Shown here in pieces: positions 27,030 to 35,900 of a DNA stretch of 64,000 nt. Both the position numbers and the translations under genes were made by a program. The stretch covers positions 372,001 through 436,000 of the forward strand of contig DASPKM010000010.1 of NCBI GenBank assembly GCA_035628135.1. Reading direction: 5' to 3'. Within the stretch, counting starts at the first letter, position 1. Each line of letters begins with the position of its first letter. The notes under the pieces were generated by a model. It did no database searches. It was not told the origin of the DNA and was given only the letters and a program-made list of their open reading frames with translations. Source of the stretch: DASPKM01 sp035628135. Lineage in GTDB: Bacteria; Bacteroidota; Bacteroidia; Chitinophagales; Chitinophagaceae.

Positions 27030-27476
27030 TCATCCTTCCGTATCGTACTGCACAAACTCGCGCTTCACTGCTTTTAGCAGTGTAAAGATGTGTGCCATTT
27101 CTATCAGCATGAGTATGAAGATGGCGAGCAGGACTATCCAGGATATATCCAGCCGGGGGATGTTGTTGATGCCCTGGAACCTTTCATAATACCAGCCGGC
27201 GAGCGCCAGCCCCAGGGTCAATCCTACGATCAGGAAGGAAAGCAGCGAATAAAATATTTTGAGGTACATCACTCTCATGGAGGAATAACCGAGCTTGATA
27301 TTCTCGATGATGGCGGCGGGCACTACCAGAACGAGGGAGATCCAGCTGGCATTGCGGCCAAACCAGTCTTTCAGGAAAATGTTCAGCACTAAAATGAGGA
27401 CGATGGACGTAAGCGTCCACGGGAACAATAAATAGCCGGCCGGTTTGGTGCGGGCGGGAGCGACGGTGGTTGCCAT
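27030..27476 (-). CDS. Four-helix membrane protein of unknown function
   Basis: From the ATG at 27476 the protein has 148 residues. Four hydrophobic segments are evident (LLFPWTLTSIVLILVLNIFL, WISLVLVVPAAIIENI, IFYSLLSFLIVGLTLGLALAGW, ISWIVLLAIFILMLIEMAHIF) with short charged loops and a charged tail. Frame upstream of 27476 is antisense to the divergent neighbour and looks non-coding. I do not recognise a family. It shares a 57-base intergenic region with the methyltransferase-like gene. Confidence 0.72.
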   Translation of the reverse strand: MATTVAPARTKPAGYLLFPWTLTSIVLILVLNIFLKDWFGRNASWISLVLVVPAAIIENIKLGYSSMRVMYLKIFYSLLSFLIVGLTLGLALAGWYYERFQGINNIPRLDISWIVLLAIFILMLIEMAHIFTLLKAVKREFVQYDTEG

Positions 27477-27533
27477 GTTGGGTGTTTGTTGGTTAAAGAT
27501 AATTTTCTTTACTTCAATTCCCAACCCAACATT

Positions 27534-28514
27534 ATGACTTTCGGAGACCTGACCAGGGCGATACTGTTTGACAAGGACAATTACAAGATGTTGTACGAAG
27601 GCGTGCGCATGCTGCATGATTTTTATGCGGGCATCACGGGCATTACAGCGGTAAACAACAATGATCAGAACATTTATTTGCCTACCGGCAAGGCCATTTC
27701 GCCGGGGCAGGCTGCCAATTGCCTGCTGGATTTGCGTCGGACGGCGGTTTTTTTGCGCGGTATTTACAAGGCAATAATAAGGCTGCAGCAAGAGTTTCCC
27801 GGCCGGCAGATTGAAGTATTATATGCGGGTTGTGGCCCTTACGCCAGTTTGCTTACGCCCTTGACGACGATGTTTGTTCCGCAACAGGTAAGGTTTCATA
27901 TGATGGATGTGCAGCCGGAGTCGCTGGTGGCAGTTGGGAAGTTGTATGGTCATTTGAATGCATCGGAATACCTGGGATCTATGACTTGCGCTGATGCTAC
28001 TACGTACCAAATGACCCAGGATTTTGACTTAGTGATCGTGGAGGCGATGCAGTCTGCTTTGATCCGCGAGCCGCAGGTGGCCATTACATTGAATTTACTG
28101 CCGCAAATGAAGGAGAAGGCCATTTTTATTCCGCAGGAGATCAGGGTGACGGCGCAATTGCTGGATAGGGAGATGGAGATGAACGGTTATTTGGCCGAGG
28201 CGGCGGCGCCTGTGCGGATTAAGCTTGGGGACGTTTATAGGATTGGGCAGTTTAACTACGATCCGCCACAGCCGGTTTTAATTGATGTTCCTGCTTCTGT
28301 GGGTACTCATAATGAGCTGCATTTGCTGACGGAGCTAACGGTATTTGAGGATGAGGTGCTGGAGGTAAATAACTGCGGGATCACCTTGCCTTATAAGGTG
28401 GCTGCCATTGAGCCGTACTTAGGAAAACAGGTAAGGTTTGAATATGAGATTGGCGAGACGCCGGGGTTTAAGTGGGAGTTTGGAATGGGGGTGGCGGCCA
28501 CTGAAAAGGTGTGA
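27534..28514 (+). CDS. SAM-dependent methyltransferase-like protein, PRMT-like motif
   Basis: From the ATG at 27534 the protein has 326 residues. After a helical N-terminus it has a class I methyltransferase motif I (EVLYAGCGPYASLL, about 98-111) and an acidic motif II (VRFHMMDVQPESL). The segment DLVIVEAMQSALIREPQVAITLNLL carries two Glu separated as in the 'double-E' loop of protein arginine methyltransferases, followed by IFIPQEIRVTAQLLD, which resembles the PRMT continuation. The C-terminal part is beta-rich, also as in PRMTs. The substrate is not predictable from context. Confidence 0.65.
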   Translation: MTFGDLTRAILFDKDNYKMLYEGVRMLHDFYAGITGITAVNNNDQNIYLPTGKAISPGQAANCLLDLRRTAVFLRGIYKAIIRLQQEFPGRQIEVLYAGCGPYASLLTPLTTMFVPQQVRFHMMDVQPESLVAVGKLYGHLNASEYLGSMTCADATTYQMTQDFDLVIVEAMQSALIREPQVAITLNLLPQMKEKAIFIPQEIRVTAQLLDREMEMNGYLAEAAAPVRIKLGDVYRIGQFNYDPPQPVLIDVPASVGTHNELHLLTELTVFEDEVLEVNNCGITLPYKVAAIEPYLGKQVRFEYEIGETPGFKWEFGMGVAATEKV

Positions 28515-28613
28515 TGTTTTTTGAGATGGTTTGGTGGTGTTTTAGCGGTTGTAGGTGGTTGTTTTGTTCAAACCGTTTAGCTATTTCAGGACTAGATACT
28601 GCCAAAATGTACG

Positions 28614-28657
28614 TTCGCTTGTCCTTCGCTTCTCCTTCGCCTGACCTTCGCTCAGGG
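28614..28657. repeat. 11-bp-phased TTCG repeat array, copy 2
   Basis: TTCG occurs at 28614, 28625, 28636 and 28647, exactly 11 bases apart, with spacers such as CTTGTCC and CTTCTCC. It has the same period and TTCG core as the array at 3164-3218, with different spacers. The 373 bases between the methyltransferase-like gene and the tRNA contain nothing else I can support. Confidence 0.8.
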
Positions 28658-28887
28658 TTGTTTGAGGAATGGGGTGGATTTTGACAAATTGGCAAGGGTG
28701 TTTGTTGGTAATGGTAGCTGCTGGTTGAGTATACTGGTTATAACACTACGGCCTCCGTTTTCTCTCCGTTTGTCGGAGAAATTAATTGGGACGGGCTCCT
28801 GGCTGCTAAACCGGCAGCGATCCAAGGCCCTGTTTGGAAAACTGGTGTTTTTGAGGGACATTTGCAGTCCTTTATTGGTTTATAATT

Positions 28888-28962
28888 GGTCCCGTAGTTC
28901 AATGGATAGAATAGAAGTTTCCTAAACTTTAGATACAGGTTCGATTCCTGTCGGGACTACCA
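28888..28962 (+). tRNA. tRNA-Arg (anticodon CCU), CCA encoded
   Basis: The cloverleaf can be drawn in full. The acceptor stem is GGTCCCG with CGGGACT, with one G-U pair. The D stem is GTTC/GAAT, the anticodon stem GAAGT/ACTTT with loop TTCCTAA (anticodon CCT), and the T stem ACAGG/CCTGT with loop TTCGATT. Discriminator A and an encoded CCA end at 28962. Base composition changes just downstream, where an accessory region begins. Confidence 0.95.
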
Positions 28963-29112
28963 AAAAATGGCAGAATCAGATAGTTGATTTTGCCCTTTTT
29001 TTGCTCAAGGATCCTTACTATCGATCCGGTTCCTTTCTTCCTCCTCTTCTTCGGCATCAAATGCCGACCGTTGGCCGCCATCCAATTGACCAGAATTCTA
29101 CTATATTTAACC

Positions 29113-32040
29113 ATGGTCAGTCGCCTGGCAATACTGTTTTCAGCCTGCATCAGTTTCTGCGCTTACGGCCTGGCACAAGTGTATCCATTTGTGAATTATA
29201 CTCCCCGCGATGGTTTGGTTGGAAATAAGATAAGGTTCATAACTCAGGACAGTAAAGGGCGAATGTATTTCGGAACAACCAGTGGCTTGAGTGTTTACGA
29301 TGGTTCCAGATTTATAAATTATTCCTCTGAAAATGGCCTGAAGGCAAATCTTGTTAACGGTATTGTTGAAGCAGGAGAAGATTCTATATTGGTCATCGTA
29401 AATGTCAACAAACTGCAGTATATAAAAAATGGGAAACTGCAGGACATTCCTTCCGGAAATTCCTTTTGTCCTGTGATCAATGAATTAATAAAGACAGCGG
29501 CGGGCATTAGCTACGCAATAGCTGATGATGGCTTATTTAGGTTTGAAAGAAACCGTTTTACAAAAATTGAATTAAAGGGAATCGCAACTGATAAAAACCT
29601 TTCTCATGCTACGGAGTTGGATTCTTTTCTTTTGATCAATACAGACGCTGTGAACCCTGCTTACCAGTTTCCCCGGAACTTTATTGTTTATAATTACAAA
29701 GCCGGAAAGGCATTTGATAATACGACACTTCCAGCTGTATATTCTTCTATAAGAACTCCACAGAATGAAATCCTGGTATCTACTGTGAAAGGAATTTTCA
29801 GTATCGATCTATCCTTACTGACGAAAGGTCAAATAAAATTAACCTCGCCATCAAAACATTATTCTATTCCTTCCGGTTCTATTGCTTATAAAATGTACTT
29901 CGACAAACAAAACAATCTTTGGATATCAACAAGGGAAGGCATTTTGAAGATCCAGCCTTCAGGTACACGTACATTATTTTCTGAAAAAAGCGGGCTTCCA
30001 TTTCGTAATGCTTCCTGCATCTTCCAGGATCGTGAAGGGATTATGTGGTTTGGTAATGATGTATATGGCGTAGCAAAACTGGTAGATCAATCGTTGCAGT
30101 TTTATACTGAATTTAAGCCGGGTTTTTTTGTCAATAATACCTATATAGATAAACACGGCGCAGTATGGCTTTACGATCAGGCAAAAAGATGTTTGATCAT
30201 GAAGGACCTTAACAAGAAGTATTATACAATAAGCCGTGAGCCGTTAGGTGATATTGTCATTGGTAAAACAAAGGCGTATGCCATCGGTGGATCTTCCATT
30301 CACCAATTAAAATTCTCAGGAGAGCGTTTTTCTGTTTCTACAATTTACACCAGGCCATTTGATGAAGAATCATTCAGCAGCCTATTGATGGATAGCGACG
30401 ATAACCCAATAGCAGTAGGCAAATCTGTCAAGGCTATATTAAATGGAAAAATCATTTCAGTGCCTTTGGACTATTATGCTGACAGGGCTGTGGTTAAAAA
30501 TGATCTTTTGTATGTGGCAACAAGATCAATGAGTATTTATGTTTTCAGGGTTGATCCTTCAGACACCACCAGCTATTTACAGCTTGTGAATTATTTCGAT
30601 AAAAAAAATGATAATCTTGCTCCGAGATCATTGGCTATTGACGATTCAAATAATTTATGGATCGGCACCAGGTATAAAGGCTTATTATGCTTCAGTATTT
30701 TGAACGGAAAGATTGAACTGAAAAAACATTTAACTGCTAAAGATGGATTGACTGAAGATTTTATCCGTTTGCTATGCTACGACAATAGCGGCAATTTATG
30801 GGCAGCCACTCCAACAGGGTTGGACAAAATTTCATTAAACGGAGAATCAATCAGTATTGAAAATGTTACGAGGGCTTCCAATATGTACCTCGATATCCAA
30901 GGCATTGATGCTGATAAAAATGGTGTGATGTGGGTAGTGACTTCATCAGGGCTGTTAAATGTATACCCTTCTGAAACTAATAACACCAAGACCTTTCCTC
31001 AGATCATTGTTTCAAAATTTGAAGTGAACAACAGGGACACGAATCTTCTGAACAAGATTGTTCTTGAACATTATCAAAACAATCTTTCTTTTCATTTAGG
31101 AGTTCCAACATTTTTTGACGAGAAGAAAACACTTTACAGTTATAAATTGGATGAAACAGATGATGAAGGCACCTGGACAGAGCCTTCTGCCCAACCAAAC
31201 ATAAGTTTTTTGAATCTTTCACCGGGCAATTATAATTTAAGGGTGAAAGCAATTTTTTCTAACGGAAAATATCGTCCGACCGAAAGCAGTTATTCATTCA
31301 ATATTCTCCGGCCATGGTGGCAAACGGGGTGGTTCAGAAGCTTTATTGCAGTAACAATATTGGCTTTGGTTATAATTTTCATTCGTTTATACTACCGTAA
31401 TAAACTTCAGCAGCAGAGAATATCCCTCGAGAAAAAACAGGCCATAGAAAAGGAAAGGACACGTATTGCCACCGACATGCACGACGACATGGGTGCAGGG
31501 CTTTCGAGAATAAAAGTGTTAAGCGAAACCATCAAATTTGAAAGTCAAAAAGGAATTGTAAATCCTGCACACCTGCAAAAAATTTCGGACTATTCGGAAG
31601 AGATGATGGATAAGATGGGGGAGATCGTTTGGGCTTTGAATGAGAAGAATGATAGCCTTAATGATCTGTTAGGTTATACCCGGGCGTATGCTGTTGAATA
31701 CTTAACAGGGCATGATATCAAATGCATTTTTGAAGGTCCTTCAGAATTGGAGAATGTTTTCGTAAGTGGAGAAGTGAGAAGAAATGTTTTTCTTTCCGTA
31801 AAGGAGATCCTCCACAACATTATTAAACATGCAGAAGCCAATGTAGTTACTATTTCCGTTTCCCATAAAAAAGAATTTTCCATCAGCATTCATGACAATG
31901 GGAAAGGAATAGATCTCAATTACTTTAGAAAATATGGAAATGGCCTTAATAATATCCGGAAACGAATGAGCGAGGTTGGAGGCAGTGCTGAGTTCAAAAA
32001 TGAAAACGGTACTTCTGTGCTTTTGAAATTGTCTATATAA
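29113..32040 (+). CDS. Triple-Y sensor histidine kinase with beta-propeller sensor
   Basis: From the ATG at 29113 the protein has 975 residues. A signal peptide (MVSRLAILFSACISFCAYGLAQ) is followed by about 650 residues of Reg_prop-type beta-propeller repeats (FITQDSKGRMYFGTTSGLSVYDG, FDKQNNLWISTREGI, YDNSGNLWAATPTGL). A Y_Y_Y domain follows (LYSYKLDETDDEGTW...SFLNLSPGNYNLRVKA), then one membrane helix (WFRSFIAVTILALVIIFIRLYY). The HisKA_3 kinase has its phospho-His in ATDMHDDMGAGLSRIKVLSE (about residue 790), and the ATPase domain ends HDNGKGID...GNGLNNIRKR. It should sense an extracellular ligand and phosphorylate the regulator encoded 45 bases downstream. A+T content is higher than in genes before 28.5 kb. 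Confidence 0.92.
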   Translation: MVSRLAILFSACISFCAYGLAQVYPFVNYTPRDGLVGNKIRFITQDSKGRMYFGTTSGLSVYDGSRFINYSSENGLKANLVNGIVEAGEDSILVIVNVNKLQYIKNGKLQDIPSGNSFCPVINELIKTAAGISYAIADDGLFRFERNRFTKIELKGIATDKNLSHATELDSFLLINTDAVNPAYQFPRNFIVYNYKAGKAFDNTTLPAVYSSIRTPQNEILVSTVKGIFSIDLSLLTKGQIKLTSPSKHYSIPSGSIAYKMYFDKQNNLWISTREGILKIQPSGTRTLFSEKSGLPFRNASCIFQDREGIMWFGNDVYGVAKLVDQSLQFYTEFKPGFFVNNTYIDKHGAVWLYDQAKRCLIMKDLNKKYYTISREPLGDIVIGKTKAYAIGGSSIHQLKFSGERFSVSTIYTRPFDEESFSSLLMDSDDNPIAVGKSVKAILNGKIISVPLDYYADRAVVKNDLLYVATRSMSIYVFRVDPSDTTSYLQLVNYFDKKNDNLAPRSLAIDDSNNLWIGTRYKGLLCFSILNGKIELKKHLTAKDGLTEDFIRLLCYDNSGNLWAATPTGLDKISLNGESISIENVTRASNMYLDIQGIDADKNGVMWVVTSSGLLNVYPSETNNTKTFPQIIVSKFEVNNRDTNLLNKIVLEHYQNNLSFHLGVPTFFDEKKTLYSYKLDETDDEGTWTEPSAQPNISFLNLSPGNYNLRVKAIFSNGKYRPTESSYSFNILRPWWQTGWFRSFIAVTILALVIIFIRLYYRNKLQQQRISLEKKQAIEKERTRIATDMHDDMGAGLSRIKVLSETIKFESQKGIVNPAHLQKISDYSEEMMDKMGEIVWALNEKNDSLNDLLGYTRAYAVEYLTGHDIKCIFEGPSELENVFVSGEVRRNVFLSVKEILHNIIKHAEANVVTISVSHKKEFSISIHDNGKGIDLNYFRKYGNGLNNIRKRMSEVGGSAEFKNENGTSVLLKLSI

Positions 32041-32085
32041 CTTTTCTTATAGCCCCTGGTTACGATACACACCTACCTTTAAATT

Positions 32086-32715
32086 ATGCAGCCAATCACA
32101 CTTTCCATAGTTGAGGATCTTGATGAAGTGAGAGAAGGCCTTAGCCAATACCTTAGTTCAAGCGATGAGTTTCTGATTCTTGCAACATTTCAAAATGCGG
32201 AAGATGCTGCAACAAAGCTTCCTGAAATACAACCAGACATCGTTATTATGGATATCAATCTCCCGGGAATGGATGGTATCAGCTGTATCAGCGAAGTAAA
32301 ACGAAAATCTCCCCGTATTCAGTTCATGATGTTCACTATATATGAAACGGATGAGAAAGTTTTTGAAGCGCTGAAAGCAGGAGCCTCAGGTTATCTGCTA
32401 AAAAAATCAAGCTTCGATGTTATTGCCAATGCTTTAAAGGAACTGAATGCCGGGGGATCTCCAATGAGTGCACACATTGCCCGCAAGCTGGTTAACGTTT
32501 TTCACCAGCAGAAAAATGAAATGGATGTTTTGTCCTCACGTGAAAATGAAATTATTCACCTGCTTGCACAAGGATTGCTTTACAAAGAGATCGCCGATAA
32601 ACTTTCGATCACTACAGGCACTGTTAGCCAGCATATTCATAACATCTACGAAAAACTTCACGTTCAAAACCGCACAGAAGCCATTAACAAATTTCTCGGA
32701 AGAAAAAAACCCTGA
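32086..32715 (+). CDS. NarL/FixJ-type response regulator
   Basis: The 209-residue protein has a receiver domain with phospho-acceptor D56 in DIVIMDINLPGMDG and the conserved GASGYLLKK. A C-terminal LuxR-type helix-turn-helix follows (SSRENEIIHLLAQGLLYKEIADKLSITTGTVSQHIHNIYEKL). It is the partner of the kinase upstream and probably controls transcription. The large secreted repeat protein immediately downstream is a plausible target. It is closely similar in layout to the regulator at 62034-62660. Confidence 0.93.
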   Translation: MQPITLSIVEDLDEVREGLSQYLSSSDEFLILATFQNAEDAATKLPEIQPDIVIMDINLPGMDGISCISEVKRKSPRIQFMMFTIYETDEKVFEALKAGASGYLLKKSSFDVIANALKELNAGGSPMSAHIARKLVNVFHQQKNEMDVLSSRENEIIHLLAQGLLYKEIADKLSITTGTVSQHIHNIYEKLHVQNRTEAINKFLGRKKP

Positions 32716-32752
32716 TCCTTCTCTATAACAAACCTTATATAAGTAATCTTAT

Positions 32753-32784
32753 ATTGACTTGCTTTCTCACGCCAAATAATTTTG
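32753..32784 (+). promoter_or_regulatory. Promoter of the giant repeat protein gene
   Basis: ATTG (32753-32756) and TAATTTTG (32777-32784) are 20 bases apart and fit the Bacteroidota -33/-7 pattern. Transcription would start near 32791, leaving a leader of about 160 bases before the ATG at 32950. Confidence 0.6.
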
Positions 32785-32949
32785 CCCGCTGAATTGAGAC
32801 TGTCTTTATCTCCATTCATACTCTACGGATTGCTGCTTTATGAATTCTGCGAGGCTATGATTCGCCGAAAATTTCCTGGTCTCTATGATACCGAATGGCA
32901 CCTCCGCGGATGGGCTGTGCCTTGCCTGAACTCAAAAAAACTTAAAGAA

Positions 32950-35900
32950 ATGAAAAGTAAACTTTACACTTACGTTGTTCTAATTTTTTCATTCCTGCAA
33001 ACTTCATCTTTATTTGCAACGCCCGGCACTAGTTATGTTGTGCCAACCAATCCTTCAACAAACCTCACTTTCGGTAGTATTGAAGGCAATAGTCTTTCCT
33101 TCAGCTGGACTCCCGGCAATGGCGCCAACCGGATTGTTATAGCAAGAAAAGATAATCCTGTTACGGCCATACCTGTGAACGGAACAGATTATTTTGCCAA
33201 TGGGACTTTTGGATCAGGTAATGAAATCAGTACCGGACAGTTTGTAGTATACAAAGGCAACGGCTCCACCTTTGGTATGACAGGCTTGATACCAAACAGC
33301 ACGTATCATATTGCCATTTTTGAATTCAACGGCTCCGGTTTCTCTACAGAATATCTTACGGCTGCTTTTTTAAGCGGCAGCCGTGCGACCTTATCAGTAC
33401 CCACAATACAAGTAAGCAACATCACCATTAGCCAGGTAACGGGAAATTCGATGCGCTTAAATTTTACTCCTGGCAATGGGGCATCAAGATTGATCCTGGC
33501 AAAAGCAAATAGCCCTGTTGATGCCAACCCCACAGACCTTGTAAGTTATTTTGCTGGCAACCAGTTTGGCAATGGCACACAAATAGGAAATGGAAATTTT
33601 GTAATTGCAATCGGAAGTAACGCTGTTACGCTTACCGGGTTGCAACCGAGTACTACTTATCATTTTGCCGCTTTTGAGTTCAACGGTAGTACAGGTCCTG
33701 TATATCTTGCTGTCAATCCAGCGCTGGCAAATCAAACTACGGCACCCCGGCCATCTGTGCCCTCGGGCAACCTTACGTTTAGCAACGTAGAAGGAAACAC
33801 CCTGGCCATCAATTTCACAACGGGAAATGGCGCAAAAAGAATTGTAATTGCAAAAGCAGGAAGCCCGGTAACGGCAGTTCCGGTAGATGGAATGACCTAT
33901 ACGGCAAGTACGGTATTTGGCAATGGGCAGCAAATAGCTCCGGGGGAATTTGTTATGATGGATAGCTCGTTAAGTGGTATCACTCTTTCTAATTTACAAC
34001 ATAGCACAACTTATCATCTTGCAGTGTTTGAATATGATGGATTGGGGGCAAATACCGCCTATCTCACCAGTTCGTTTTTAGCCGGCAGCAGGTCAACCGC
34101 TGTACAACCTACAATTCAAACTTCGAATTTATCAGTGGGAGCTATTACCAATAATTCGATCACACTTAATTGGACCAGTGGAAATGGATCCGAGAGAATC
34201 ATCCTGGCCAAACAGGGAAGCCCTGTCAATGCAACACCTGTCACCTATACGTCTTATTTTCCTTCCCTCTCTTTTGGCAGTGGTACACAAATTGGAACCG
34301 GGAATTATGTAGTGTATAAAGGAAGCGGGAATACAACCACTGTAACCAATCTTGCATTTAATACCACATATCATTTTACGGTCTATGAATTGAACGGCAA
34401 TGCTGCACCAGTTTACTTAACCGTATCGCCCCCGGTTGCCAGCGCCACTACATCCGGTGCACCTTCAGTTCCGTCAAGTAACCCCTTTTATAATATTGTT
34501 GAAGGTAATGTGATGCAACTAGGTTGGTCGCCTGGCAATGGTACAGGGAGGATCATAATTGCAAAAGCAGGCAGTCCAGTAACAGCAGTTCCGGTAAATG
34601 GAATGACGTATTCCGGTAACACCAGTTTCGGATCAGGGTTTGTCATTGCTCCCGGGGAATTTGTAGTGTCCAATGGTAACAGCAGCAATTTGTCTTTGAC
34701 AAATCTTTCTCCTGGAATTACTTATCATCTTGCTATTTTCGAATACAATGGCAGCGGCTCCACTACTACTTATCTAACTTCCAGCTTTCTTACAACAAGC
34801 AGAACCACTCTGGCTGCCCCAACTATTCAAACATCTAATCTGAGTTTCAGCAATATTATCAGCAATTCCATACAAATAAACATGACAGCTGGGAATGGAG
34901 CTAACAGGCTGGTATTGGTGAAAGCAGGAAGTCCTGTCGATGCAGTTCCCGCTGATTTTATATCCTATTTCCCTTCAACTGTTTTTGGTAATGGCGCACA
35001 AATTGGCTCAGGGAATTATGTGATCAAGGCAAATAGTCTGAACACCGTAACGTTAACAGGACTCCAACCCAATACTACCTATCATTTTGCTGCATTTGAA
35101 TACAATGGCAGTTCGGGTCCTGTTTACAATAGAATTGCTATACCCACTGCCAATGCAACTACACTCCCTGCGCCTACAGTACCGGCAAGCAATGTGTCAT
35201 TTTCTGTCATACAAGGCAATAGCATGCAAGTGCAATGGGTTGCCGGAAACGGAACAAAGAGACTTGTAGTGGCAAGACAAGGAAGCCCTGTTACGGCACT
35301 TCCTCTAAATGGAGTTAATTATACAGCCAATATAGCATTCGGAGCAGGGCAACAAATCTCAGCAGGACAGTATGTAGTTGGCAATACAGCGAGTACAGGA
35401 ATTACAGTTACCAATTTATCCCCAGGTACCACTTACTATTTTGCGGTTTTTGAAGTTGATGGCACCGGCTCCAATACGGGATATCTAACCTCAAGTTTTG
35501 CTACGGGCAATGCTTCTACTGTATCAGCACCCACTGTGCAGACGTCTAACTTATTTTTTACCAGCATCAGTAATACTTCAATGACATTGAACTGGACGAA
35601 TGGCAATGGACAAGCAAGGCTTGTAGTTGCGAGAGCAGGTTCTCCTGTCAACGCTGTGCCCGCTGATCTGACAAGCTATTTTGCATCAGGAAATATTGCA
35701 TTTGCCGGTCAAATAACACCGGGTAATTACGTGGTGTCAAGCACCAACGGGTCCAGTGCAAATGTATCCGGGCTTCAGCCTAACACTACCTATCACTTTG
35801 CTGTTTATGAATTCAATGGAGGATTTGGCCCTGTATATCTTACATCATCGCCGGCAACTGGGAATGCCACTACGGTCGGTGCCCCCCAGACACAAGCCTC

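Noticed and set aside
28662..28925. 87-codon plus-strand ORF running into the tRNA gene
   Set aside because: It overlaps the tRNA-Arg cloverleaf and has no family resemblance; the tRNA is far better supported.
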